Numbered from the stretch's first letter, positions 19,786-29,091 are shown. The stretch: 64,000 nt of DNA from Lachnospiraceae bacterium (GCA_021200995.1 JAJQFS010000005.1:1-64000); one strand, 5' to 3'. Numbers and translations are program-made. Notes: generated by a model not told the origin, from the letters alone.

Positions 19786-19815
19786 CAAAATTATCAAGGT
19801 ACCTTGATAATTTTG
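19786..19815. promoter_or_regulatory. Perfect 30-bp palindrome upstream of the ABC exporter
   Basis: The arms CAAAATTATCAAGGT and ACCTTGATAATTTTG are exact reverse complements with no spacer. It lies 57 nt upstream of the exporter start codon and just after the LysR terminator. A two-fold dimeric repressor (TetR, MarR or MerR type) is the simplest reader. The right arm contains GATAAT, a possible -10 box, so binding would cover the promoter. No matching regulator gene lies beside it. Confidence 0.6.
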
Positions 19816-19819
19816 AGGT

Positions 19820-19869
19820 AAAAAACCTGCCCTGTATTTTCAGAATTCATGTCCACGTTTCAAGGCAGG
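19820..19869 (-). terminator. Terminator downstream of the LysR gene
   Basis: In minus-strand sense CCTGCCTTG pairs with CAGGGCAGG (one G-T pair) across a loop of about 30 nt, followed by six T. It lies 12-60 nt beyond the LysR stop and separates that gene from the exporter. Confidence 0.6.
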
Positions 19870-19880
19870 CCGAATATTAT

Positions 19881-20801
19881 TCACTTGATAATCAAAGGAG
19901 TTTTCTTCTCACTCCATTCCTTTTTCAGGGCCTGCGCCATATAATCCCGCAGTATGGCGCAGTTTTTCAATTCCTTTGCCCTGTCATTCATATAGAGAAT
20001 GATCGGCGTCTGATCCCTGAAATCAACCGGCCTCATCGCAATATTGGCAACGCTGATATCTTTCACATCACTGAAATAGAACAGGGTTACCCCCATTCCT
20101 TCGCTGACATTCCATAAAACACTGCCCCGCTTTTCTTGGTTCACTTCCCTGACATTCAAAAATGTAACCTTGAAATCCTTGCAGATTTCACTGATAATAT
20201 CTCTGGTCCAGCTGTTGGCCAGAATTCTTTCTTTCAGAAGATCTTCTAAGGATATGCTGTCCTTTTGAGCCAGCGGATGGTTCGGCGGCAGCAGACACAG
20301 CAGCGGATCATTCTGTACCAGTACCTTGTAGGAATCCTTCCTGCACTCAAAGGTCTTATGAATAATCGTCATGCTCGCTTCCGCCAGACGGATCGCATGT
20401 CTCCCCTGAGAGATCCGGTTTGTCTGGCTTTCAACAATTTCAATCGGTATCTGTGGGTTCTTCAGCACAAACATTTCCAGAATATTTTTAATATTCAGAA
20501 CCGACCCCGGCATCCCCATGAAAACGCGGATACGGTATTTCGACGACATCTCCTTCATGTGAATCTTCATCGTAACATAATAGGGCTCCATATCCAGATA
20601 ATCCGCCGGCAGCTGCTCCCCGCTGTGCGTCAGTTTGACTGACCTTCCAGTACGATCAAAAAGCATCGTTCCTAATTCATCCTCCATCTTCCTGATCATT
20701 TTGGACAGAGCAGACTGTGACAGATTAAAATCCTCAGCTACATTTAAATACGTGCCTCCCTGCGCAATGGCCGCGAAGCACTCAAGCACCTCAAATGTCA
20801 T
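19881..20801 (-). CDS. LysR-family transcriptional regulator
   Basis: A 306-residue LTTR. The N-terminal winged helix reads FEVLECFAAIAQGGTYLNVA then FNLSQSALSKMIRKMEDELG and LFDRTGRSVKLTHSG, the standard LysR HTH; the C-terminal part is a two-lobed effector domain. Start at ATG 20801 follows a GGGGGG tract about 8 nt upstream; codons farther upstream lack a start with RBS. LTTRs bind T-N11-A dyads, matching the TTCC-N5-GGAA repeats upstream of four nearby promoters, so it is the best local candidate for their regulator. Small aromatic acids are common LTTR effectors, but the ligand here is unknown. Confidence 0.85.
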   Translation of the reverse strand: MTFEVLECFAAIAQGGTYLNVAEDFNLSQSALSKMIRKMEDELGTMLFDRTGRSVKLTHSGEQLPADYLDMEPYYVTMKIHMKEMSSKYRIRVFMGMPGSVLNIKNILEMFVLKNPQIPIEIVESQTNRISQGRHAIRLAEASMTIIHKTFECRKDSYKVLVQNDPLLCLLPPNHPLAQKDSISLEDLLKERILANSWTRDIISEICKDFKVTFLNVREVNQEKRGSVLWNVSEGMGVTLFYFSDVKDISVANIAMRPVDFRDQTPIILYMNDRAKELKNCAILRDYMAQALKKEWSEKKTPLIIK

Positions 20802-20871
20802 AGTACATACCCCCCAATAAAGCTTTTGTACACCTACGCTTTCTCCTTTGGCAGCAATAGTAAATATATTT

Positions 20872-20900
20872 ATCTTACAACCAAATATATTTTTTTGCAA
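20872..20900 (-). promoter_or_regulatory. Promoter of the LysR gene
   Basis: Minus-strand TTGCAA (20895-20900), 17-nt spacer, TAAGAT (20872-20877). This gives a leader of about 65 nt. No TTTCC-N5-GGAAA repeat is seen at the corresponding upstream position, so the gene does not appear to share the island motif. Confidence 0.5.
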
Positions 20901-20946
20901 CACGCAATATTGGGGAAAAATACTCTGTCAATTAGTCATGGTTGAT

Positions 20947-22530
20947 TCATCTGGGGAATACACGATAAGGCTCCAGGAACTCTTCAATCAGACTGTGTAT
21001 CTCCGTGTTCCAGGAACTCATATGTGGCTCCTCGCACAATTCCATGAAACCATCCGGACCCTGACCCCAGTAAGGCAGTCCCTCTCCATTGGGATTCCCT
21101 GTCTTTATGAAATTGGCCCAGTAGCTGCTCATGCAGTCAGCCAACTGAAAATCAACCTTTTCCCATGGACGGGCCGGAGGAACGTCTTTTCTCAGAGAGG
21201 CAAAATTGTACCACAGTTCACTGGAATGCCAGCTCAAAAGGCAGGAAGCATCTCTCTGCGTCTCCTTCTCCTCCTCTGAACAGGGAGGAACCCTGGAAAA
21301 CAAATACGTATAGGTTCCCTTATCGCGGGCACGCTCCCTCCGATACGCACAGAATCTGCGATTGACCGCCAGATTGCCCATCTTATCGCCGGTATGAAGC
21401 CCATAGGCGGCAAGTCTTCTGGATTCTGCATCCACATTCTCCTCTGTAACGGGAGCCAGGACTTCAAAGTGATACTGGTCATAGAGGTCGCCGAGTATCT
21501 GACGGCAGCAAGAATAAAACTCTGCTGCGGACGCAAACCCCTTCTCTGTTCTCTGACGTCCCGGGCAAATGGCAATTTCCCCGAGATTGACCTCTGACAT
21601 AAAATCCAGTTCACTCTGGTATAAATCCAGGGTATCCTCCAGTTTCACGTTGGGGACAATATCCCCGTCTACCACCAGATTCCCCGGAATATGTTTTCTG
21701 GACGTGGGCAGAAGCCTTTCCGCGGATATACCCCGCAGTTCCTCCAGGCTTCCTTTGGGATTAATGCCAATCTCCGTAAGATACTTCGCTCACTCATCAT
21801 AAGCTTCCTCCAGGGTTTTACTGTCCCTGGACCAGCACAGCCCGCTGTCGTTGATCACTCTTCTGATATGGCCTTTTGCCAGACTGGTGCAGGAGAGCGT
21901 GACCGCTTTGGCCGTTCCCGCAGACTGTCCTCCTACAGTAATACAATCCGGGTCTCCCCCAAAGGCCTCAATATTCTCAATCACCCATTCCAGAGCCTTC
22001 ATATCATCCATGAGAATGTAATTGCCGCTTTTCCCATATGCCTCCGTAATCTGGGGAAGGGCCATATAGCCAAAGACACTCAGGCGATGGCCCACAGTCA
22101 CCACCACAACGCCCTTTAAAGCCAGTTCCTCAGGGTTAAATTCCGGTTCATAGGAAAAGCCGTGATCACTGCCGCCGCCGTGCAGCCAGATAAATACAGG
22201 GCGTTTTTCATCCGCGCTCTCCGCCGCGGTGGTCACATTTAAATACAGACAATCCTCACTCATAGGCGGAAGCCCCGCGTAGTAAAAATCTGTCCCCCAG
22301 GGCTCAGCCATCATACCAATCGTCGGCTGCACACAGATGGGTCCATAGCCGGTACAGTCTCTCACCCCGCTCCAGGGCTTCGGACTGACCGGAGGCGCCC
22401 AGCGAAGATCTCCTACAGGAGGCTGTGCATAAGGAATTCCCCTGTAGGAACACACAGAAAAATATTTTCCTTTATGCGTCACTCCTCTTATCTTACCGTA
22501 TTTTGTATCAACAACCGGATCATTGATCAT
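20947..22530 (-). pseudogene. Type B carboxylesterase with in-frame TGA
   Basis: A para-nitrobenzyl-esterase-like carboxylesterase, paralogous to the intact gene at 26955-28574. The N-terminal part has the family blocks YRGIPYAQPP, EDCLYLNV, oxyanion HGGGSDHG and nucleophile elbow GGQSAGT. An in-frame TGA at 21790-21792 (codon 247) falls where the sequence reads EEAYDE-stop-AKYLTEIGINP; the intact paralogue has Trp at this site (ETEWTEYLSSIGI), so the change is TGG to TGA. The frame stays open after it to 20947, total 528 codons. The first product would retain the Ser but lose the catalytic Glu and His. Downstream ATG codons lack convincing initiation sites. Confidence 0.85.
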
Positions 22531-22535
22531 CTCTT

Positions 22536-23558
22536 TTACTCCTTTACCGTGACGCCCGCTTTCCCATACACAGCGACCTTTACTTCTCTGTTTCTGCGTT
22601 TACGAGTTTCATAAACCGCCGTGCCATCCACAATGGACCGATAGGCCCCAATCGCATCCTCTAAGAGAGCCGGACTTTTGCTGAAATTCGCCGTATTATA
22701 ACCGATCGCCGTATGTCCGGGGTACATCCTGTCAAAATAGTCCCTATAGTCCAGAAGCTTTGATAAAATTTCCACATTTCTCGCCGGAGTATTCCCGTCT
22801 AAATTAAAGTCCTCATTCACAGAATCGCCAGTAAAAGCAATTCTGCTCTTCGGATCTATGAAAACGGCCGACCCTTCTGTATGACCCGGGATGTTCAGGA
22901 CAGTCACCTTTCTCTCCCCCAGATCAAAGACCTGTCCGTCCTCCAGCGCGCACAGCTCTGGGAGATGGTCCTCATCAATTCCCATAAACGTCAGATTTGA
23001 GAAATCATAGAAATCCTTTGATCCGCCCCGCACACCCTCATACTCAACACGTTCTCCGTCAGGGAATTCAGCCGGCATACTGCGCCAGATATTGGGATTC
23101 TCCCACAACTGCTGATTGACTCTGAAATTATTGTGCACCTTATCAAAATCCGCCGGAAACATCCAGACTTTCTCAAACTGGCACATGGCGCCGCAGTGGT
23201 CGCCGTGACCATGTGTGATGACCACATCATAGGGTTTTGTGCATAAGTGCTCAATGATTGCTTTTGAATCAACAGATCCGCAGCCGCAGTCAATCACAAG
23301 CCCACGCTCTTTTCCCACCAGAACATAAAAATTTGCCATACCAAACTCATTGATCTGATAGGTATGGTCCGCGATTTCATAAATAATTGGAAAATGCGGC
23401 GCTACTCTGTTATCCCCTGCCTTCAAAAAGGTGGGAGTTGTCTGCGGGTCAATAAAAATACTGAATTCTTTAAATTTCCCTGGGCCCATCATATCTTCCG
23501 TAATCTTATCCAGGTCTCTGAGCACCGGTTTTCCCTCATTGCTAAATCTCTCTGGCAT
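22536..23558 (-). CDS. Metallo-beta-lactamase-fold hydrolase
   Basis: A 340-residue MBL-fold protein with the metal motif HGHGDHCG at residues 116-123, the second ligand region GHTEGSAVFID with TGDSVNED, and the C-terminal PGHTAIG. These coordinate two metals in hydrolases such as glyoxalase II, lactonases and arylsulfatases. Residues before 60 form a family-specific extension. Start ATG 23558 has AGAGGAG 8 nt upstream. It lies between a ceramidase-like gene and the broken carboxylesterase (5 nt), so the three probably act in one degradation route; substrate unknown. Confidence 0.8.
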   Translation of the reverse strand: MPERFSNEGKPVLRDLDKITEDMMGPGKFKEFSIFIDPQTTPTFLKAGDNRVAPHFPIIYEIADHTYQINEFGMANFYVLVGKERGLVIDCGCGSVDSKAIIEHLCTKPYDVVITHGHGDHCGAMCQFEKVWMFPADFDKVHNNFRVNQQLWENPNIWRSMPAEFPDGERVEYEGVRGGSKDFYDFSNLTFMGIDEDHLPELCALEDGQVFDLGERKVTVLNIPGHTEGSAVFIDPKSRIAFTGDSVNEDFNLDGNTPARNVEILSKLLDYRDYFDRMYPGHTAIGYNTANFSKSPALLEDAIGAYRSIVDGTAVYETRKRRNREVKVAVYGKAGVTVKE

Positions 23559-23622
23559 TGTTCTTCTCCTCTTTTTGCGCTGAAGGGGCCAAACCATCAT
23601 TCGACCCCCAAAATTCAGCTCA

Positions 23623-24978
23623 TTATAAAGTCTGTCTGATTAATTCTCTCGCCTTTGTGTCCAACGCGTCCCTGATATACCCTTCTTTCATCTCCATGCC
23701 GACACCCTTCGGCCCAGGAGCACCCTCCGGAATGTTGCGCATATTTCTGCAGGCGTCATCGTCAAGAATATACCCAGGATCTCCCAGCATGGTAGAGTCA
23801 TGGGTGATCAGGATCAGATCCTTCAGAGGAGAAGCTTCCCTGATGGATTGCCCCAGCGAGGAATACAATTCCCCGTTAATTTCACAGAAGACCAGATCCC
23901 CGATACGGGTGATATGAACTCTCACTCTGTAAGGCGGAACATCGTCCCCTTCCTCTATTCTGACGACCTTCGGCGGCTTTCCCTCTTTGATGACTCTCCG
24001 CGCCGGAGTCTCTGTATAGTCCGCCGCGCAACCTATCGTTCCCTCGGAGAAGAAGCGGTCAATCGCTTTTTCGATTTTCATGAAATCCCCCAGCTGCGTG
24101 GTGCTCAGCTCCATCATATTTGCTCTCTGGGCGATATACTCCTTCGGCCTTCCGCTTCCGTCATCCTTTTTGTACTTGGCGCCTACGTTCAGCGGATTCA
24201 CATCCCCTGCCGCGCCACTGGACCACAGAGCCACCGTTCCGGGAAACTGCTGCTCAATCAACTGGCTGAGCATACCGCCAAAATCACAGGACACGGCAGA
24301 ATTGCCCTCCTCATCATAATGATTCTGGAACATGGTGACATTATGCACCGCGTAATTCACCAGGAACGCCATGGGCCTGTCGGACAGGTCTTTGATCTCC
24401 ACAACATAAAGGTTGCGGTCCGCGGGGCCAAACAGATTCGGACCCGCGCTGTAGCCGTACACGACCTGACCGTCGTCATTGAGAACAGCGATCGGTCTCT
24501 CTCTGTTGGCGTTGCACTGACTGGGAGCAAAGCCATATCCAATCTTAGCCGGTTTCATGTCCGACAGAGCCTCGTCAACACATTGCATCAGTTGTTTACC
24601 GATAAACTGTTCATACTCTGTAGTTGCCGCGTCAATATCGCCTCCCACAACATGGGTATCATTATGGGCTTCATGAGGTCTGTATCCCGTGGAGGGCACA
24701 CAGTGCACATGGGTAGAAAAATAAAAGATATTTTCCTGCGGAATCCCATATTTATCGCTGATCGCCTTCAGGACTTCCGCCGGGTAGGGCGCCTTATCCA
24801 CCTCAATTTCCACGAACAGAGCCGTATCCTCCCCGGATTTCAGTGCAAGCGTACGAACATAAATGTCATCCGCGACCGCGCAGAATTTGGCCCACATTAA
24901 GCCCCTGACCCGTGTCAGCACCTCATCGGGCGGTGAAATTTTCGCTTTTGCAGCCCCACATAAAATTTGATTGCTCAT
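23623..24978 (-). CDS. Neutral/alkaline ceramidase N-terminal-domain-like protein, copy 2
   Basis: A 451-residue relative of the protein at 8171-9538, aligned along its whole length: GAAKAKISPP, RGLMWAKFCAVADDIYVRTLALK, the metal motif THVHCVP, NYAVHNVTMFQ and SSGAAGDVNPL. The last block keeps the Asp and Asn expected in the family, unlike copy 1. No signal peptide. GAGGAGG lies 8-9 nt before ATG 24978. It begins 116 nt downstream of the first MATE gene and is followed by the MBL-fold gene. Family knowledge suggests a metal-dependent amidase/esterase-like hydrolase; the true substrate in gut bacteria is not established. Confidence 0.65.
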   Translation of the reverse strand: MSNQILCGAAKAKISPPDEVLTRVRGLMWAKFCAVADDIYVRTLALKSGEDTALFVEIEVDKAPYPAEVLKAISDKYGIPQENIFYFSTHVHCVPSTGYRPHEAHNDTHVVGGDIDAATTEYEQFIGKQLMQCVDEALSDMKPAKIGYGFAPSQCNANRERPIAVLNDDGQVVYGYSAGPNLFGPADRNLYVVEIKDLSDRPMAFLVNYAVHNVTMFQNHYDEEGNSAVSCDFGGMLSQLIEQQFPGTVALWSSGAAGDVNPLNVGAKYKKDDGSGRPKEYIAQRANMMELSTTQLGDFMKIEKAIDRFFSEGTIGCAADYTETPARRVIKEGKPPKVVRIEEGDDVPPYRVRVHITRIGDLVFCEINGELYSSLGQSIREASPLKDLILITHDSTMLGDPGYILDDDACRNMRNIPEGAPGPKGVGMEMKEGYIRDALDTKARELIRQTL

Positions 24979-25009
24979 GATAATTTCCTCCTCTTAATAT
25001 CATTTTTCA

Positions 25010-25032
25010 GCGAACGGCTTTCTGCCGTTCGC
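25010..25032 (-). other. Hairpin between MATE gene and ceramidase-like gene
   Basis: GCGAACGG and CCGTTCGC form an 8-bp perfect stem with a 7-nt loop. On the minus strand it is not followed by a T run, so it is more likely an mRNA processing or stability hairpin than a strong terminator. Confidence 0.4.
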
Positions 25033-25094
25033 CATATATTCAGCCCTCTGTATCCGACAGTCATGCCGGAGCAGATCTGGCCGCTTTCTTAAGA

Positions 25095-26675
25095 TTATCT
25101 TTCAGACAAAAGCTTTCTTGTCTTCCATTTGCCGCTCGCGTAATATGTAATGCTTACCAGACACGGCAGTATCCGGCAGGTTGCGTTTGCCCAGAAATAT
25201 CCGTTCGCGCCAAGGCCAAGAACATTCGCGTAAATATAGCTGAGGCCAATCCTGCATACCACGCCGTCCAACAGGCCGATCACAAGGGACAGTGTAGGAA
25301 AGCCGGAACCTGAAATCATAGAATTGAAAGGCCCGATCAGCGCGCCCATTAAAATAGCGACAGATAAAATTCTAAGATAAGTAATACCATATTGAATCAC
25401 TTCCTGATCCGTTGTAAAAATTCTGAACAGCTGTGTCGGGAAGAGATTCACGCAGGCAATCAGAACAGCAGCTATCACAAGTGTGCAGCGAAGCGTGATC
25501 CAGACTGTTTTCTTCGCGCGGTCCAGTTTCCGCGCACCGAGATTCTGTCCTATCATTGCGCCGCTGGCCTGATCGACACCCTGGACAAAGACCTCCAGGA
25601 ATTTATTCAGCTTATTTCCGATGCTGTTGGTCGCGGATACAACCAGACCAAACGAGTTGATGTTGGAATTCACCCAGAGCATGGAAAACCGTACGCAAAT
25701 CACTCTGACGAACTGAGGGATGCCAAGCATAAGCATAATCCTTAAAGGTTTCCACCTCAGCTTAAAGTATGAAAGCTTTAATTCAAAATCAAACTGTTCA
25801 CGGTTTTTATACATTGTGAACTTTGCATGAAAGTTACACTAAATTTAGAAAATCCAATATTTATGCGGATATAAGATGATCCTGACAGAGCTATTTTAGT
25901 GTAATAGTTACACTAAAACGACTTTTTTTAAGGTTCAATTTTACCCTTTATTTTTGGGTTTTTTCACCATTTCAATGAATTTTAGTGTAACTTATTTGCA
26001 GAGTTCACATACATGTAACGGAAAGCCGCCACGAAAGAGCCAAACTGCGCCAGCATGGTAGCGATCGCGGTGCCGACCACATCCAGCTTGAAAGCCGCAA
26101 CCAGCAAAATATCCAGAAAAATATTGACAACTGCCGCGACAATAATAAATTCCAGCGGGCGCTTGGATTCTCCCATGCCTCTCAGCATGCCGCATACCGC
26201 ATTGTAACCAAAAATAAACGGCATGCCGATAGAAGTAATCATGTATTGTCTGGCTGCGTAAAACGCTTCCTCAGGGCAATTCAAAAGAGTCAGAATCTGA
26301 CCCGAAAAAAATAACACATATGCCAAGACGCACAAACGAAATGAGCAGCATGACTGTCAGCAGTGTCCCTATCGTTTCTTTGACGCCCTCTTCATCCTTC
26401 TGTCCTACCTGCTGCGCTATATATACCTGACCAGCGGAAGCAAGCGCCGTGGCAAGAGGGGTCATAATATCGGAGATTTCTCCGCCCGTTGATACGCCAA
26501 CTGTTCCGACGCTTCCCACATACTGTCCTATTACCATCAGATCGACCAGCGAATATAACTGTTGGATTAAATTTGTTGCAATAATCGGAAGTGCAAATGA
26601 AAGAAGCAGCTTCAAAATAGGCCCTTCTGTCAGATCCTTCCCTGCTTTTCTTTTTCCTGTAGTAGCTTGTACCAT
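25095..26675 (-). pseudogene. MATE-family efflux transporter, interrupted by MITE and frameshift
   Basis: A multidrug and toxin extrusion (MATE) protein in three pieces. The first starts at ATG 26675 (GAGG 6 nt upstream) and carries two TM segments with LIQQLYSLVDLMVIGQYVG. The frame is lost within 26305-26335, most simply by one extra base in the A7 run at 26305-26311, before FSGQILTLLNCPEE. The second break is a 195-bp insertion at 25815-26009. Removing the insertion with one TACAT copy joins FRYMY to KNREQFDFE precisely. With both lesions repaired the protein is 459 residues, normal for MATE. As it stands no complete transporter can be made. Confidence 0.85.
25815..26009. mobile_element. 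195-bp MITE-like element with terminal inverted repeats
   Basis: The ends form 29-bp imperfect terminal inverted repeats (left begins TGTGAACTTTGCA and ends GTTACACTAAA; right ends TGCAGAGTTCACA), 25 or so of 29 positions matching. TACAT flanks both sides (25810-25814 and 26010-26014) as a 5-bp target duplication. A central palindrome TTTTAGTGTAA-TAG-TTACACTAAAA (25894-25918) repeats the inner TIR motif, so the motif occurs four times. No coding capacity: a non-autonomous element moved by a transposase not in the window. Confidence 0.85.
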
Positions 26676-26727
26676 AGCAATCCTCGTTCTTCAAATCTTA
26701 TATACCTGAAAACTTTGTTACAATATT

Positions 26728-26792
26728 ATTTTAAATAAATCCGCGCCTCAATCAATTCGACTTTTTCGAAAAAATACTTTCTCAAGTGGAAA
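26728..26792 (-). promoter_or_regulatory. First MATE gene promoter with shared operator
   Basis: Minus-strand TTGATT (26750-26755), 16 nt, TAAAAT (26728-26733). The inverted repeat TTTCCACTTGAGAAA (plus strand 26778-26792, one mismatch between arms) is 22 nt upstream of -35, as at the importer operon. Confidence 0.6.
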
Positions 26793-26857
26793 CAATGGCT
26801 TCTTTGCTTCTTTGCTTTTCATCACGCTTATTAATAATGTGTGTTTCCCGAATCCGT

Positions 26858-26928
26858 AATCAATTCCAATTTCCGCAGGAATTCGCACTAAATCAGAATT
26901 GATTAAATGTATCATTTATTGTTAAAAT
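26858..26928 (+). promoter_or_regulatory. Promoter of the intact carboxylesterase with variant operator
   Basis: Plus-strand TTGATT (26899-26904), 18 nt, TAAAAT (26923-26928). Upstream are AATTCCAATTTCCGCAGGAATT-like dyads and an inverted second copy of AATCAATTC (26858-26866). The classic TTTCC-N5-GGAAA repeat is not intact here, so this is a degenerate or overlapping form of the site found at the divergent MATE promoter. Confidence 0.45.
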
Positions 26929-26954
26929 AAAAAACAAACGAGGAGGAAGTTGAT

Positions 26955-28574
26955 ATGTCCATCGGTATCGTGAAAACAAAATACGGCCTGGTCAGCGGAG
27001 TGGAATGCACCGGAGAGTATGCCGGCGTCACCATGTTTAAGGGAATCCCCTATGCAGCTCCGCCCATCAGGGAACTGCGCTGGCGTCCACCAGTGGATCC
27101 GGACGCCTGGGAAGGGATCAGGGAATGTGACAGCTACGGCCCTGTCTGCATTCAGCCCACAGGAGGGGATCTGAACGCCGAGCCCTGGGCCACGGATTTT
27201 TATTACGCGGGTTCCCGGCCCATGGCTGAGGATTGTCTGTATCTGAACGTTACAACAGGCGCCGGTTCCTCGTCGGAAAAGCGGCCTGTCTTTATGTGGT
27301 TTCACGGTGGTGGTTCTGATCACGGGTATTCCTATGAAAGAGAGTTTGATCCCAGAGAACTGGCCAAAAAAGGCGTAATTGTAGTCTCTGTGGCACAGAG
27401 ACTGAGCATATTCGGTTATATGGCTGTTCCGCAGCTTTCCGCCGAGCAGGGCGGTAAAAGCGGAAATTACATTCTGATGGATGACATGAAAACATTGGAA
27501 TGGGTAATTGACAACATTGAAGGATTTGGCGGAGATCCCTGCTGCATTACCGTTGGCGGGCAATCAGTGGGAAACGGAAAAGCGATTTCCCTGGCCTTCA
27601 CCCCGCTTGCCAAGGGACATATTAAACGCGTTATCAACCAAAGCGGGCTGCCCTGGATTCGAACATATAAGACTTTGTCAGACGGAGAAACGGAATGGAC
27701 AGAATATCTGTCTTCCATCGGCATTGATCCATCGACGCCCATTGAAGAACTACGCGGGATTGACCCATATCGCCTGCTGCCCAGAGACAGCAGCGTAAGA
27801 TTACCCGGAAGTTTATTATATGACGGAGATCTTGTTCCTGACATGCATACAGAGGACAGCATGGACAAAGTCACATCAGAATACGACTTCCTTGCCGGAA
27901 GTAATCTGGGAGAAAGCCATTTAAAGCCAGGCGTCAAGCGCGGAGAAATCGGTTTTACTAAGGCTTCTGAGTTTTATGCGTATTGCAGAGAGTTGCTGGG
28001 TCCTCTTTACGACAAGTACGATTTTGAAAACCTGGTAAAGGTAACTGATGAAAATGTAGACAGAGAATCCCGGCGTCTTGCCTCTTTTGGACTTGGTGCA
28101 AGCGAGCGCATCGGCGGTCTGACCGTCAATGGCTGGTTTGGAAAATGGCGCACAAAGGCTGCCCCGGGGAAAAAGACCTTTAATTATCTTTTCTCCCGAA
28201 TCACTCCCACTCGTCCGCAGGACGCCAACACGGATCGGGATCGGGATGTTCTCATGAGCTGGCATTCCAGCGAACTCTGGTATACTTTCCATTCTCTTCA
28301 GACGAGTGTTCCTCCTGCCAGGCCCTGGGAGAATATCGATTTTGAACTGGCGGATGTCATGAGTTCTTTTTGGGCAAACTTCATCAAAACAGGCGATCCC
28401 AATGGTGACGGTCTGCCCTTCTGGCCGGAAAGTGGGGAGCGTTTTGCCTATATGGAGCTTGACGATCCATGCCGTCCCTTTGAAAACGGCAATTCTCGGT
28501 TAGACCAGTTAATTATGGACTTTCTGGACAGGCGGGGCGTCCTCCCGCACTACAGGGAATGGAGCGCTCTATGA
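26955..28574 (+). CDS. Type B carboxylesterase
   Basis: A 539-residue carboxylesterase of the para-nitrobenzyl-esterase/cholinesterase fold. Blocks: FKGIPYAAPP near residue 30, EDCLYLNVTTG, oxyanion HGGGSDHG, and GGQSVGN with nucleophile Ser204; the late SWHSSELWYTF region supplies the likely catalytic His. The elbow has Val where most relatives have Ala. No signal peptide, so probably cytoplasmic ester hydrolysis. RBS GAGGAGG precedes ATG 26955. It is the intact paralogue of the broken gene at 20947-22530 and may have taken over its role; the next gene overlaps its stop. Confidence 0.88.
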   Translation: MSIGIVKTKYGLVSGVECTGEYAGVTMFKGIPYAAPPIRELRWRPPVDPDAWEGIRECDSYGPVCIQPTGGDLNAEPWATDFYYAGSRPMAEDCLYLNVTTGAGSSSEKRPVFMWFHGGGSDHGYSYEREFDPRELAKKGVIVVSVAQRLSIFGYMAVPQLSAEQGGKSGNYILMDDMKTLEWVIDNIEGFGGDPCCITVGGQSVGNGKAISLAFTPLAKGHIKRVINQSGLPWIRTYKTLSDGETEWTEYLSSIGIDPSTPIEELRGIDPYRLLPRDSSVRLPGSLLYDGDLVPDMHTEDSMDKVTSEYDFLAGSNLGESHLKPGVKRGEIGFTKASEFYAYCRELLGPLYDKYDFENLVKVTDENVDRESRRLASFGLGASERIGGLTVNGWFGKWRTKAAPGKKTFNYLFSRITPTRPQDANTDRDRDVLMSWHSSELWYTFHSLQTSVPPARPWENIDFELADVMSSFWANFIKTGDPNGDGLPFWPESGERFAYMELDDPCRPFENGNSRLDQLIMDFLDRRGVLPHYREWSAL

Positions 28575-29023
28575 GACGAGACCGCATGGATGATACATAC
28601 GAGCAGGAAAAGAGGCGCACGAATTTCAACTCCCTCTTCGTGCTGGTAATCATTCTGGTTATCCTGCTGTTAACCTACCTGGGGCAGATCAACGCCGCCT
28701 CCTTCGCCTGGACGGGCAGCGGTCTGACCATGACAGCGGCCGATGATACCGTGTATACTGTATATTATGAAGATATTCTGAGTATTGAGCTTGTCACATC
28801 CCCGGACTACGGCGCCTGCGTATCCGGCAATGACGGATTCAGGCAGGATTACGGCACCTGGGAGAATGATCTGTGGGGGACATATCAGCTGTGTGTCACC
28901 TCCGCGGCTAAGGAAGCGATCGTCCTGACTTTGACGGACAGTATCTTTGTATTTAATTATGAATCGGACAAGACCACAGAATCTCTGTATGATTATCTGC
29001 TGGAGCTTATCGCGGCGGAATGA
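28571..29023 (+). CDS. Hypothetical single-pass membrane protein
   Basis: A 150-residue protein I do not recognise. A polar N-terminus is followed by one TM segment (about residues 19-40, NSLFVLVIILVILLLTYLG) and an extracytoplasmic or cytoplasmic beta-rich domain with VYTVYYEDILSIEL and TLTDSIFVFNYES, reminiscent of small PH-like domains. Start at 28571 overlaps the esterase stop as ATGA with GGAG 6 nt upstream, so expression is coupled. Function unknown. Confidence 0.65.
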   Translation: MRRDRMDDTYEQEKRRTNFNSLFVLVIILVILLLTYLGQINAASFAWTGSGLTMTAADDTVYTVYYEDILSIELVTSPDYGACVSGNDGFRQDYGTWENDLWGTYQLCVTSAAKEAIVLTLTDSIFVFNYESDKTTESLYDYLLELIAAE

Positions 29024-29060
29024 AGCGAATACAACAGATCGAACGAAATGCCGGAAACGT

Positions 29061-29091
29061 GAAAGATGCCCGTTTAAAACGGACATCTTTC
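29061..29091. terminator. Hairpin between convergent genes
   Basis: GAAAGATGCCCGTTT pairs with AAACGGACATCTTTC around a tiny loop (one mismatch). It lies between the plus-strand membrane protein gene and the convergent oxidase gene and could end both transcripts, although the following T content is modest. Confidence 0.55.

Noticed and set aside
25815..26009. Attachment site or integron-like element
   Set aside because: Terminal inverted repeats with a short target duplication and no recombinase core indicate a transposon-type insertion.
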